This document shows, one piece after another, positions 52,486 through 61,333 of a stretch of DNA of 64,000 nucleotides. The position numbers and the translations under genes are program-made. This stretch comes from Arenibacter certesii DSM 19833 (GTDB lineage Bacteria > Bacteroidota > Bacteroidia > Flavobacteriales > Flavobacteriaceae): the NCBI RefSeq assembly GCF_000429545.1, contig NZ_AUCB01000032.1, forward strand, positions 1-64,000. Reading direction: 5' to 3'. Every line of letters begins with the position of its first letter. The first letter of the stretch is position 1. The notes below the pieces were generated by a model. That model was not told the origin of the DNA. It searched no databases and was given only the letters and a program-made list of their open reading frames with translations.

Positions 52486-53362
52486 ACTCAAAAACTACCT
52501 CCACCTCCATTTTATCGTTTTTATTTGGGGCTTTACAGCGATCTTAGGTAAACTTATTACTATAGATGCACTTCCATTGGTCTGGTATAGAATGGGAATT
52601 GCCTTCCTATTGATTTTGATTTATGTAAAGTTTCGGAAGTTAAATTTAAAAGTCCCCCCAAGAGCATTGGTGATGCTGATCGTTGCAGGTATAGTAATTG
52701 CCTTGCATTGGGTAACATTTTTTATGGCCATAAAGGTGTCCAATGTTTCTGTTGCACTGGCCACCATGTCTACGGGTGCATTTTTTGCGGCGTTGATGGA
52801 GCCCATTTGGTATGGTCGTAAAATGATAGGATACGAAGTTATTTTTGGTTTGGTGGTAATGCTTGGGCTTTATGTAATGTTCAATGTACAAGGCAACTAT
52901 CTTTATGGAATTGTATTGGCCCTGGTCTCTGCATTTTTATCCGCCGTATTTTCCTTGATTAACGGTAAACTGGCCCAAGAACATAAACCTTCAATTATTT
53001 CCTTATATGAATTAGGGAGTGGTGTGTTATTGCTCACTATTTACCTCGCCTTTAAAGGAAGGTACAATGCTGATTTTTTTACTTTAACAGCAATGGATTG
53101 GGGTTTTATTTTTTTACTGGCTTCTGCCTGTACCGCTTACGCTTTTATTGCCTCAGTAAAAGTGATGAGGTTTATTAGCCCTTATACCGTTATGCTGACC
53201 ACCAATTTAGAACCGGTATATGGAATTATTCTGGCTTACCTTATTTTTGGGGACAGTGAGAAGATGAATCCAGGCTTTTATGGTGGAGGGTTAATCATAC
53301 TAACCACAGTAGTGGCCAACGGGATATTAAAGAATAGAAAGAAATTAAAAAAAATAGACTAA
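52472..53362 (+). CDS. DMT superfamily permease (EamA)
   Basis: 296 residues, ten hydrophobic helices in two EamA repeats. FIVFIWGFTAILGKLITIDA opens repeat 1; the second begins near YLYGIVLALVSAFLSAVFSL. YTVMLTTNLEPVYGIILAYL is the typical C-terminal signature. Transport of an unknown metabolite. Overlaps the LptF/G gene by 14 bp, so it is in the tgt operon. Confidence 0.9.
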   Translation: MLSAKLKNYLHLHFIVFIWGFTAILGKLITIDALPLVWYRMGIAFLLILIYVKFRKLNLKVPPRALVMLIVAGIVIALHWVTFFMAIKVSNVSVALATMSTGAFFAALMEPIWYGRKMIGYEVIFGLVVMLGLYVMFNVQGNYLYGIVLALVSAFLSAVFSLINGKLAQEHKPSIISLYELGSGVLLLTIYLAFKGRYNADFFTLTAMDWGFIFLLASACTAYAFIASVKVMRFISPYTVMLTTNLEPVYGIILAYLIFGDSEKMNPGFYGGGLIILTTVVANGILKNRKKLKKID

Positions 53363-53386
53363 GGAGGTGGCTTCCCTTTAAAGTTT

Positions 53387-53394
53387 TATATTTG
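53387..53394 (+). promoter_or_regulatory. -7 promoter element for accA
   Basis: TATATTTG, an exact TAnnTTTG match, 36 bp before the accA ATG. Confidence 0.45.
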
Positions 53395-53430
53395 CCTATT
53401 GATATTGAAAAGAACAAAACCAGTTAACCT

Positions 53431-54384
53431 ATGGAGTATTTAGATTTTGAACTTCCCATTAAGGAGCTTGAAGAGCAGTTGGATAAGTGCATGATTATTG
53501 GTGAGGAAAGTGATGTTGATGTTTCGGAAACCTGTAAGCAGATAGAGAAGAAATTGGCGGATACCCGCAAAGATATTTATAAAAACCTTACTGCTTGGCA
53601 ACGTGTTCAACTGTCCAGACATCCCAATAGACCTTATACGTTAGATTATATAAAGGCTATATGTGGAGACACTTTTCTGGAACTTCATGGGGATCGTAAT
53701 GTAAAGGACGATAAGGCCATGATTGGTGGTCTTGGAAAAATTGGTGATCAGACCTATATGTTTGTAGGGCAACAAAAAGGATATAATACCAAAACTAGGC
53801 AATACCGTAACTTTGGTATGGCTAACCCAGAAGGCTACAGGAAAGCTTTGAGACTTATGAAATCTGCAGAGAAATTTGGTGTTCCTGTGGTATGTTTAAT
53901 AGACACTCCAGGTGCTTATCCCGGAATTGAGGCCGAAGAAAGGGGGCAAGGAGAAGCTATTGCAAGGAATATCTTGGAAATGACTCGTCTTAAAGTTCCA
54001 ATTATTGTTGTGATAATAGGAGAGGGTGCTTCAGGTGGCGCCTTGGGTATTGGTGTAGGGGATAGGGTATTGATGTTGGAAAACACATGGTATTCGGTAA
54101 TTTCCCCAGAATCTTGTTCTTCCATTCTTTGGAGAAGTTGGGAATATAAAGAGCAAGCTGCAGAGGCACTTAAACTTACAGCGATAGATATGAAGAAGAT
54201 GAAATTGATCGATGAGATCGTGAAAGAACCTGTAGGTGGTGCACATGCTAACCGAGAAAAAACCTTCGAAATCGTGAAAAATAAAATTTCAGTGCATTTT
54301 GAGGAATTGAAAAAGTTATCACCAAAAGATCTAGTGAAAAATCGGATGGATAAATATGCCAACATGGGAGTTTTTAATGGTTAA
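53431..54384 (+). CDS. accA: acetyl-CoA carboxylase carboxyltransferase subunit alpha
   Basis: 317 residues. [32 protein letters not shown], and the oxyanion-hole [19 protein letters not shown] followed by [14 protein letters not shown]. It transfers CO2 from biotin to acetyl-CoA with AccD to make malonyl-CoA, the substrate of the FabH-type enzyme at 18 kb. Normal length. A terminator follows. Confidence 0.96.
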   Translation: MEYLDFELPIKELEEQLDKCMIIGEESDVDVSETCKQIEKKLADTRKDIYKNLTAWQRVQLSRHPNRPYTLDYIKAICGDTFLELHGDRNVKDDKAMIGGLGKIGDQTYMFVGQQKGYNTKTRQYRNFGMANPEGYRKALRLMKSAEKFGVPVVCLIDTPGAYPGIEAEERGQGEAIARNILEMTRLKVPIIVVIIGEGASGGALGIGVGDRVLMLENTWYSVISPESCSSILWRSWEYKEQAAEALKLTAIDMKKMKLIDEIVKEPVGGAHANREKTFEIVKNKISVHFEELKKLSPKDLVKNRMDKYANMGVFNG

Positions 54385-54404
54385 CATCCCATTTTCACAA
54401 GCGG

Positions 54405-54440
54405 AAAAAAACTGGAGCAGTATTTCTCCAGTTTTTTTTT
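54405..54440 (+). terminator. terminator after accA
   Basis: AAAAAACTGGAG, an 8-nt loop, CTCCAGTTTTTT and further T residues: a perfect 12-bp stem. Confidence 0.88.
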
Positions 54441-54463
54441 GCTTATGAACAAATTTCGTAACT

Positions 54464-54497
54464 TATCAACAGGGTGATTGTTAATGAACTGTTGATA
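54464..54497. promoter_or_regulatory. inverted repeat upstream of dnaB
   Basis: TATCAACAG at 54464-54472 and CTGTTGATA at 54489-54497, 16 bp apart, 43 bp before dnaB. The left arm with its preceding T reads TTATCAACA, one base from the DnaA box TTATCCACA. The repeat is seen; DnaA binding is a guess. Confidence 0.45.
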
Positions 54498-54539
54498 TCC
54501 CCAACCCCCATTTAATTCTTATTTGTTAATTTAGCACTC

Positions 54540-56087
54540 ATGGAAAAAACGAACCCAGTTATTGGTCATCGGATAGATAAATCTACCATTATTAACCTCG
54601 AGAAAGGAAAAATTCCTCCTCAAGCAGTTGATTTAGAGGAGGTTGTGATTGGTGCGATGATGATTGATAAAAAAGGAGTGGATGAAGTAATAGATATCCT
54701 ACATCCCGATGTTTTTTATAAGGAAGCCCATAAATTTATCTATGAAGCTATCTTTAAACTGTTCGAAAATTCCGAACCGGTAGATTTATTAACTGTTTCA
54801 GCACAATTAAAAAAAGATGGCCGCTTGGAAAAAGCGGGTGGCGATTTTTATCTTATAAAACTCACCCAAAAGGTAGCTTCTTCGGCGCATATCGAGTTTC
54901 ATGCGCGAATAATCCTCCAAAAATTCATTCAAAGGAGCCTTATTAAGATCTCTAATGAAATTATTGAGGAGGCCTATGAGGATTCTACAGACGTGTTCGA
55001 TCTGTTGGATGCAGCAGAATCCAAACTATATGATGTTACCCAAGGTAACCTAAAGCGGTCTGCAGAAACCGCACAGAACTTGGTGATCCAGGCAAAGAAA
55101 AGAATTGAGGAAATTGCCGGAAAGGAAGGACTAAGTGGAATTCCTTCTGGTTTTGATAAGTTAGATAAGCTAACCTCTGGTTGGCAACCTAGTGACTTGA
55201 TTATTGTTGCGGCACGTCCTGGTATGGGGAAAACAGCGCTAACACTGTCCATGGCTAGAAACGTAGCTGTTAATTCTAATATAGGTGTAGCATTCTTTTC
55301 TCTGGAGATGTCCTCGGTTCAGTTGATTACAAGGTTAATTTCTTCGGAAACAGGATTGTCTTCAGAGAAATTAAGAACTGGTAAACTGGAAAAACACGAG
55401 TGGGAACAGCTGAATGTAAAGGTGAAGGCATTGGAGTCTGCTCCATTGTTTATCGATGATACCCCTTCGCTTTCTATTTTTGACCTAAGGGCGAAGGCAA
55501 GAAGACTTGCTTCTCAACACAACATAAAGATGATCATGATAGATTACCTTCAGTTGATGACCGCTGGAGGTACCCAGAAGGGAGGTAACCGTGAACAGGA
55601 AATCTCTACTATTTCTAGAAACCTGAAAGCTTTGGCAAAGGAATTAAACGTACCCGTAATAGCGCTATCACAGTTATCACGGGCCGTTGAAACCAGGGGA
55701 GGAAGTAAGCGTCCTGTTCTATCGGATTTGAGGGAATCAGGAGCTATTGAGCAAGATGCGGATATTGTTTCCTTTATCTATAGGCCGGAATATTATAAGA
55801 TTGATGAATGGGATGATGAAGAGCGTTCCCCAACAGCAGGGCAGGCAGAGTTTATTGTTGCAAAACACAGAAACGGAGGCCTAGAAAATATTAGATTGAA
55901 ATTCCTTGGACATTTAGGTAAGTTCGATAACTTGGATGATTTTGATTCCCCGTTCGAATTCCAATCCAAAATGAATGCGGATGACGATAATCCGTTTATA
56001 ACCAAAGGATTGCCAGATGCTAGTGAAGCTTTTGGAAGTGCAATGAACAATGATCATATGCCTGATGATAACGATGTACCGTTTTAA
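54540..56087 (+). CDS. dnaB: replicative DNA helicase DnaB
   Basis: 515 residues. N-terminal helical domain (PPQAVDLEEVVIGAMMIDKK), linker, and RecA-like domain with Walker A VAARPGMGKTALTLSMARN, Walker B MIMIDYLQLMTAGG, H3/H4 IALSQLSRAVETRGGSKRP and Arg finger DLRESGAIEQDADIVSFIYR. The C-terminus is an acidic unstructured tail (DDNPFITKGLP to MPDDNDVPF). It unwinds DNA at the fork as a hexamer. No intein. The DPF-rich tail resembles the SSB-like acidic tips used for partner binding. Confidence 0.96.
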   Translation: MEKTNPVIGHRIDKSTIINLEKGKIPPQAVDLEEVVIGAMMIDKKGVDEVIDILHPDVFYKEAHKFIYEAIFKLFENSEPVDLLTVSAQLKKDGRLEKAGGDFYLIKLTQKVASSAHIEFHARIILQKFIQRSLIKISNEIIEEAYEDSTDVFDLLDAAESKLYDVTQGNLKRSAETAQNLVIQAKKRIEEIAGKEGLSGIPSGFDKLDKLTSGWQPSDLIIVAARPGMGKTALTLSMARNVAVNSNIGVAFFSLEMSSVQLITRLISSETGLSSEKLRTGKLEKHEWEQLNVKVKALESAPLFIDDTPSLSIFDLRAKARRLASQHNIKMIMIDYLQLMTAGGTQKGGNREQEISTISRNLKALAKELNVPVIALSQLSRAVETRGGSKRPVLSDLRESGAIEQDADIVSFIYRPEYYKIDEWDDEERSPTAGQAEFIVAKHRNGGLENIRLKFLGHLGKFDNLDDFDSPFEFQSKMNADDDNPFITKGLPDASEAFGSAMNNDHMPDDNDVPF

Positions 56088-56162
56088 CGGTGCAGTGAGA
56101 GGATAGTTACTAAATTATCTCCCATCCTATATTGGGAAAGACAATTATTAAAACACCTTTTA

Positions 56163-57455
56163 ATGAAAAATAATATTTGGCCCCCGAGATCTTTTGGAGG
56201 CCTTTTTTTTGCTATATTTTGTTTTTTATGGGGTAGTGGTCTCTACGCCTCTACAATCCTGATTCCTATGGATGCGGAAGGGCAAAAAAATCATCTTAAA
56301 GCTTATGGTATAACTTACTGGGTACTGAGCAAACAACAAAAGGTGCAATGGTTGTTAAACTATAGGGGAGGGTCATTTTTACTTCCAGATGGAGAAAATA
56401 TTCGTAGGGAATGTCAGATTAGAGGTGTCTCTTATGAGATTTTATCTGATGTACAGACCCAAAATATTTTAGACGGAATAAGTAGTCCATCCCAAAACCA
56501 AGAATCGGTGATATTGGAAAAGGCGCCTAAAATTGCTGTTTACACCCCTAAAAACAATCCACCTTGGGATGATGCCGTAACCATGGTGCTATCCTACGCA
56601 GAGATTCCCTATGAGAAAGTGTATGACGAAGAGGTATTGCAAGACCAATTGGTGATGTATGATTGGCTGCACCTTCACCATGAGGATTTTACTGGACAAT
56701 ATGGAAGGTTTTATGGAACGTATAGAACTGCTCCATGGTATATTGAAGGAAAACAGAATGCAGAGGCCATGGCTCAAAAGCTTGGGTTTGCTAAGGTTTC
56801 AGAGCAGAAGAGTGCAGTAGTCCAGAAAATTAGAAATTATGTAATGGGGGGCGGGTTTATGTTTGCTATGTGCTCGGCTACCGATAGCTTCGATATTGCC
56901 TTAGCTGCAGAAGGCGTGGACATTTGTGAGCCTATGTTTGATGGAGATCCATCGGATGCCAACTACCAGTCCAAACTAAATTACGGTAATACCTTTGCGT
57001 TTACTAATTTTATTTTAGAACGGAATCCGTTGGTGTACGAGTTTAGTTCTATTGATACCACGCGTAAAAGAGGTGAAATTTATAAGGAGTCCGATTATTT
57101 TTCTTTGATGGAATTTTCAGCAAAATGGGACCCTATTCCCACTATGTTGTGCCAGAACCATACGGCGCTGGTGAAGGGATTTATGGGACAGACAACGGCC
57201 TTTACTCGGGAAGAGATAAAGCCTACCGTATTAGTATTGGGGGAAAACAAAATAAATGGTGAAGCGCGCTATATTCATGGGGTTAAAGGGAGAGGGTTCT
57301 TCACATTTTATGGGGGACACGATCCTGAAGATTATCAACATAGGGTCGGAGATCCAAAAACAGAACTAGAATTGCATCCTAGTTCTCCCGGTTACCGACT
57401 CATCTTAAACAATGTTTTGTTTCCCGCAGCTAAGAAAAGGAATCAGAAGACCTAA
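56163..57455 (+). CDS. secreted conserved protein of unclear function (often named asparagine synthetase B)
   Basis: 430 residues. Signal peptide to about residue 30 (FFAIFCFLWGSGLYAS), so it is exported. I recognise it as a flavobacterial protein commonly labelled asparagine synthetase B. The label is not supported: there is no N-terminal catalytic Cys and no ATP-binding SGGxDS. Notable segments are IAVYTPKNNPPWDDAVTM, YDWLHLHHEDFTGQYG, MGGGFMFAMCSATDSFDIAL and HGVKGRGFFTFYGGHDPED. They suggest a class I glutamine-amidotransferase-like or ThuA-like flavodoxin fold. It follows dnaB by 75 bp. Confidence 0.75.
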   Translation: MKNNIWPPRSFGGLFFAIFCFLWGSGLYASTILIPMDAEGQKNHLKAYGITYWVLSKQQKVQWLLNYRGGSFLLPDGENIRRECQIRGVSYEILSDVQTQNILDGISSPSQNQESVILEKAPKIAVYTPKNNPPWDDAVTMVLSYAEIPYEKVYDEEVLQDQLVMYDWLHLHHEDFTGQYGRFYGTYRTAPWYIEGKQNAEAMAQKLGFAKVSEQKSAVVQKIRNYVMGGGFMFAMCSATDSFDIALAAEGVDICEPMFDGDPSDANYQSKLNYGNTFAFTNFILERNPLVYEFSSIDTTRKRGEIYKESDYFSLMEFSAKWDPIPTMLCQNHTALVKGFMGQTTAFTREEIKPTVLVLGENKINGEARYIHGVKGRGFFTFYGGHDPEDYQHRVGDPKTELELHPSSPGYRLILNNVLFPAAKKRNQKT

Positions 57456-57617
57456 AAAGTAAATTTTTTGGATCAGGTTGGGAGGTAGGAGTTTAGTGTA
57501 GATCCTGTGCATATACTTGGATATCTTTATTCTGAAAGGGTAATTACGTATAACTTATTGGAAGATTAGTTGCTACATAGGGTTATGATGTGATTGATCA
57601 TTGTAAAAAACTAACTG

Positions 57618-58046
57618 TTACAATCCTAGAAAAGGCAATTGCTTTACCTTATGATAAGTTAAGGCGGTATTGATACAGTATTTTAATTCTTCTGTAGGAA
57701 TGCTGCTGTCCATCTTAAAAATTATTGCCCTATTTCCTTCAAAGGTAAATAACTCTTTAAATAGTAATTTAAAGGTGGGCACCAATCTACTGGAACAATT
57801 AAAGTAAATAGCATATTCTTGCGGATTATGTGGCTTCCAATCTAAACGTATAGTACTGCCATTTTTGGTGAGATAACTAGGCTCTCCCCATCTAACGGTC
57901 TCCTCCAAAGCTGTTATTTCATCATTGTCATTAGCAACTTCCAGTATTAACCTTCTTAAATACAATAGCTTCTGGGATACGGTGTTTGGGTAGTTTTTGA
58001 AGAGCAACGCTACCTTCGGATTTGTCTTTAATTTTACACTTTTCAT
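57618..58046 (-). CDS. DUF1801 domain protein (YdhG-like)
   Basis: 142 residues. ALEETVRWGEPSYLTKNGST, the WG-type motif of DUF1801, then RLDWKPHNPQEYAIYFNCSS and FEGNRAIIFKMD. The fold is related to a small beta-alpha domain sometimes associated with iron chaperone activity. Function is not established. Located convergently to the dnaB-side genes, with no operon partner. Confidence 0.85.
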   Translation of the reverse strand: MKSVKLKTNPKVALLFKNYPNTVSQKLLYLRRLILEVANDNDEITALEETVRWGEPSYLTKNGSTIRLDWKPHNPQEYAIYFNCSSRLVPTFKLLFKELFTFEGNRAIIFKMDSSIPTEELKYCINTALTYHKVKQLPFLGL

Positions 58047-58097
58047 TATGGGAGTTTAGAAAATTAGAGTAGCGTTGTATGCTGTATAATGTGAATA

Positions 58098-58166
58098 GCT
58101 AATTCTATAGCTAGTTGATGAATATACCTTGTACAGGGTATTCATCAACTAGACCGAATTAGACCT
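58098..58166. repeat. long imperfect inverted repeat
   Basis: Inner arms CTAGTTGATGAATA (58111-58124) and TATTCATCAACTAG (58139-58152) pair over 14 bp, with a 14-nt centre. Outer arms CTAATTC and GAATTAG extend it after a short mismatched gap. Total arm length is about 25 bp. Resembles a miniature inverted element or strong hairpin; no family recognised. Confidence 0.6.
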
Positions 58167-58326
58167 ACTCACAAAGAAATAGGACAATAATAGGGCCTAA
58201 TGGTCATTAAGGTAATAAAATATCAGGGTCCTAATCTAAAAATAACGTTATAAATTGGGATCGGTTGTGCTTATAAAGAAATTACACGCTGTATTCTGGC
58301 CGGTTACGAGTAGATTATGAACTAAA

Positions 58327-58360
58327 AAAAATCCCCAAAGATTTCACTTTGGGGATTTTT
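58327..58360 (-). terminator. terminator of the second HAD phosphatase gene
   Basis: ATCCCCAAAG, a 6-nt loop, CTTTGGGGAT with A/T runs on both sides, 51 bp beyond the minus-strand stop at 58411. Confidence 0.8.
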
Positions 58361-58410
58361 AGAGTTGAAGTATTTTATGATCAACTAAAGAAGTGTGTTA
58401 AAGTACCCAC

Positions 58411-59229
58411 TTAGTAGGTGCTGCTTTTAGCTTTACTTAGTACAAGTTGTTCCAAGATGCGCTCTACCCCATTTTCGTCGTTAGTGGCGGTTTTGTAGTT
58501 TGCAATTTCTATGACGTCTGGATGTGCATTTTCCATTGCAAAACTAAAATGACCCTTAGTTAGCATTTCCAAGTCGTTGTTATAGTCCCCAAATACCATG
58601 GTCTCTTCCTTACTTATGCCATATTTCTGTTGTAATTGCTCTAAGGCATATCCCTTATTGGCATTCATGCTAGAAATGTCTAGCCAATTTTCTCCGGAGA
58701 TCTTAACTTTCATTTTGCTTTCTAAATGTTTTACTAAGGGATAAATATAATCTTCTGAGCTTTCAAAATGAAAAAGTGCAATCTTTAAGATTTCCCCATT
58801 AAAAGTAGATAGGTCTTCTATGATGCTAAATTCGGAATAGTATTCCTTTAATTTATTCTTGAATTTTTCCGAATCCCCTTTTATATAGGCGCTTTCCTTT
58901 CCGCATAAGACAACGTGTACGTTGGGTGTATCTTTTAAAATTTTCATCACCTCGGCAATAGTGCCGTTTTCTAAGGGGGTGGAAAGCAGCTCCTTCTCTC
59001 GTTTACGTATATAGGCTCCATTTTCTGCCACAACGATTATATCGTCCTTAATAGCGTCTAGTTTCTCTACAATACTCAAATATTGGCGACCACTAGCTGC
59101 TACAAATTTTATATCCTGTTCTTTTAATCGCTGAAATAGGGTAAAGAATTCTGGGCTTACTTCATGCTTGGAGTTTAGTAATGTCCCATCCATATCCGTT
59201 ACCACCATTTTTACTTTTGAAAAATCCAT
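58411..59229 (-). CDS. Cof-type HAD-IIB family phosphatase
   Basis: 272 residues. Nucleophile motif VVTDMDGTLLNSKHEVS, motif II FVAASGRQY, and motif IV FGDYNNDLEMLTKGHFSFAMENAHPD, with a C2 cap between. Related to, but clearly different from, the enzyme at 7.8-8.6 kb; probable sugar-phosphate or flavin-phosphate phosphatase. No partner gene; strong terminator downstream. Confidence 0.9.
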   Translation of the reverse strand: MDFSKVKMVVTDMDGTLLNSKHEVSPEFFTLFQRLKEQDIKFVAASGRQYLSIVEKLDAIKDDIIVVAENGAYIRKREKELLSTPLENGTIAEVMKILKDTPNVHVVLCGKESAYIKGDSEKFKNKLKEYYSEFSIIEDLSTFNGEILKIALFHFESSEDYIYPLVKHLESKMKVKISGENWLDISSMNANKGYALEQLQQKYGISKEETMVFGDYNNDLEMLTKGHFSFAMENAHPDVIEIANYKTATNDENGVERILEQLVLSKAKSSTY

Positions 59230-59475
59230 TCATTTATGTTTAACCAACAAAGGTATTAGATATATATTTAATGGTAGCATAGTTGTTAAAAGTTTCACAT
59301 TTGAAAGGGCTCATGAACTTATATATTTTTGACCGACCTGAAAATTAATCTTTTTAATACCCTGCCATGTATTGCCTTTTAGGGTTTTATCTGGTGTTAA
59401 GTGGTAATTATAATTTGGTGCATAATGTAGTTTAATTATAATTCCGAAATTAGCAATAATGTTTAAATTGATTGT

Positions 59476-59898
59476 ATGCATTTTTATCAAAAGGAAATAA
59501 ATCTACCGCCTTATAAAAGAGGGTTTCATATTATCACCGAAAGGGTTTTGGCTAGTGTGCCAGAATTAAGGCGTATAAACCAAGGAATGTTACAGGTTTT
59601 TATTAAACATACTTCGGCTAGTTTAACTATAAATGAAAATGCAGACCCTACAGTTAGGACCGATTTTGAAAGTCATATAAACGTTATGGTACCTGAGAAT
59701 GCAACATATTATGTCCATACCTTTGAGGGGGCAGATGATATGCCAGCTCATATTAAATCGTCCTTAATGGGGTCGTCTGTGCAGATCCCAATTACCAACG
59801 GCCAACTTAATTTGGGAATATGGCAAGGCATATATTTATGTGAGCATCGGGATTATGCCAGTGAAAGAAAGCTAGTGGTGAGTTGCTTTGGTGTATAA
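59476..59898 (+). CDS. YjbQ family (UPF0047) protein
   Basis: 140 residues. Conserved core: QVFIKHTSASLTINENADP, VRTDFESHINVMVPENATY, YVHTFEGADDMPAHIKSSL and GIWQGIYLCEHRDYASERKL. His and Asp/Glu clusters suggest a metal site. The family has weak thiamine-phosphate synthase activity in tests; its true role is open. Single gene, convergent with the rplT operon. Confidence 0.92.
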   Translation: MHFYQKEINLPPYKRGFHIITERVLASVPELRRINQGMLQVFIKHTSASLTINENADPTVRTDFESHINVMVPENATYYVHTFEGADDMPAHIKSSLMGSSVQIPITNGQLNLGIWQGIYLCEHRDYASERKLVVSCFGV

Positions 59899-59945
59899 TT
59901 AAATTTGGGTGGAGCATCTCTCTTTATTAAGGAAGTGGCTAGACA

Positions 59946-59977
59946 AAAAAAATCCCGATCCATAAGGACCGGGATTT
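59946..59977 (-). terminator. terminator of the thrS-infC-rpmI-rplT operon
   Basis: AAATCCCG-A-TCC and GGA-C-CGGGATTT arms with one mismatch and an ATAA loop, followed on minus by eight T residues, 24 bp past the rplT stop. Confidence 0.85.
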
Positions 59978-60000
59978 ATAAGCGAGATGTGTTATTTAAT

Positions 60001-60345
60001 TTATTTTACTTTGTTTACGATAGCCTTAAAAGCTTCTGGGTGGTTCATAGCCAAATCTGCTAATACCTTACGGTTTAGCTCTATGTTGTTGGCTTTTACC
60101 TTGCCCATAAACTGAGAATAAGACATTCCGTGCAATCTGGCTCCAGCGTTAATACGGGTAATCCATAGGGAACGGAAAGTTCTTTTCTTATTTCTACGGT
60201 CTCTATAAGCATATAACATTGCTTTTTCAACCGCGTTTTTGGCTACTGTCCAAACGTTTTTACGTCTTCCAAAGTAACCTTTGGCCTGCTTCATTACTTT
60301 TTTTCTTCTAGCTCTAGAAGCAACTGAATTTACTGATCTTGGCAT
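60001..60345 (-). CDS. rplT: 50S ribosomal protein L20
   Basis: 114 residues: [20 protein letters not shown] opening and the conserved [20 protein letters not shown] and [15 protein letters not shown]. Binds 23S rRNA early in 50S assembly. Last gene of the operon; the 111-bp gap to rpmI could hold an autoregulatory site as in other bacteria, but I see no clear structure. Confidence 0.97.
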   Translation of the reverse strand: MPRSVNSVASRARRKKVMKQAKGYFGRRKNVWTVAKNAVEKAMLYAYRDRRNKKRTFRSLWITRINAGARLHGMSYSQFMGKVKANNIELNRKVLADLAMNHPEAFKAIVNKVK

Positions 60346-60456
60346 AATTTAAATTGTTTTTGTAGTAGGCGGTCAAAATCCGACACTTTTTTTGCACTTT
60401 TACACTATGCAGCGGTGCGGCCTAACTCCAGGGTTAATAATCTACCGACTGAACGA

Positions 60457-60654
60457 TTACTTTAAACGTAATTGTTCTTTAATACTGTTAACGTCCGACT
60501 GATGCACTAATGCAGTGTGGGTTAACGCAAGCTTGCGCTTCTTAGACTTCTTCGTAAGAATGTGGCTTTTAAAGGCATGCTTTCTTTTAATCTTGCCAGT
60601 ACCGGTAAGCTTAAAACGCTTTTTGGCACTAGATTTTGTTTTCTGTTTAGGCAT
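60457..60654 (-). CDS. rpmI: 50S ribosomal protein L35
   Basis: 65 residues: [20 protein letters not shown], then [20 protein letters not shown], the expected Lys/Arg-rich sequence. It lies between infC and rplT in the classical infC-rpmI-rplT order. Confidence 0.97.
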   Translation of the reverse strand: MPKQKTKSSAKKRFKLTGTGKIKRKHAFKSHILTKKSKKRKLALTHTALVHQSDVNSIKEQLRLK

Positions 60655-60745
60655 TTGATTCCTATTTATTAATTATCTCGCTTACTATTTTTAAGCCGGA
60701 ATTTTCCGGCAACTTTTATTTTATAATCCTAATCTAAAAAGTGAA

Positions 60746-61300
60746 TTACTTTTTGGTTTTGGGAGCAATGAACATGGTCATTCTTTTTCCTTCCAATTTA
60801 GGCATCTGTTCTACCTTGCCCAAATCTTCCAATTCGGAAGCTAATTTAAGCAAGAGAATTTCACCTTGATCCTTATAAACAATAGATCTTCCTTTAAAGA
60901 ATACGTATGCCTTTAATTTAGCACCATCCTTTAAAAATTTCTCTGCGTGTTTCTTTTTAAACTCGTAGTCGTGATCATCTGTTTGCGGTCCAAATCTAAT
61001 TTCCTTTACGATAACCTTCGTCGCCTTGGACTTCATGACCTTTTCGCGCTTCTTCTGTTCGTATAGGAACTTCTTGTAATCTATTATTTTGCAAACTGGT
61101 GGATCTGCTTTAGGTGATATTTCTACCAAATCCAGTTCCAATTCCTTGGCCTGGGCAATGGCATCCCTAGTGTTATACACTCCTACTTCTACATTGTCGC
61201 CAACCAACCTTACTTTGGGCGATAAAATCTTTTCATTGATATTGTGGGGATTTTTATTCTCCCTTCTAGGTTGTGGTCTAAAACGTTTTCTTATTGCTAT
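60746..61300 (-). CDS. infC: translation initiation factor IF-3, probable ATA start
   Basis: 184 residues if started at ATA 61300-61298. The reading continues upstream of the first ATG-like codons with family sequence: [16 protein letters not shown], then [17 protein letters not shown], which fits the usual N-terminus MAIRRRF... of flavobacterial IF-3. No ATG, GTG or TTG lies before this segment until a stop codon; the TTG at 61207 would cut off the conserved N-domain. Core motifs: [20 protein letters not shown] and [17 protein letters not shown]-3 rejects non-AUG starts, and in Escherichia coli its own gene uses AUU for self-regulation. Confidence 0.85.
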   Translation of the reverse strand: MAIRKRFRPQPRRENKNPHNINEKILSPKVRLVGDNVEVGVYNTRDAIAQAKELELDLVEISPKADPPVCKIIDYKKFLYEQKKREKVMKSKATKVIVKEIRFGPQTDDHDYEFKKKHAEKFLKDGAKLKAYVFFKGRSIVYKDQGEILLLKLASELEDLGKVEQMPKLEGKRMTMFIAPKTKK

Positions 61301-61333
61301 GGCTCTACTTTTTTAATTAAACTTATATTTTTT

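Larger units (their letters stand above)
58047..58410. other. intergenic region with a long inverted repeat
   Basis: Contains the inverted repeat at 58098-58166 and a terminator at 58327-58360. No ORF or RNA gene seen. Confidence 0.5.

Noticed and set aside
61089-61316. Plus-strand ORF over the infC start region
   Set aside because: Shadow of the infC frame on the other strand; the minus-strand translation is clear IF-3 sequence.
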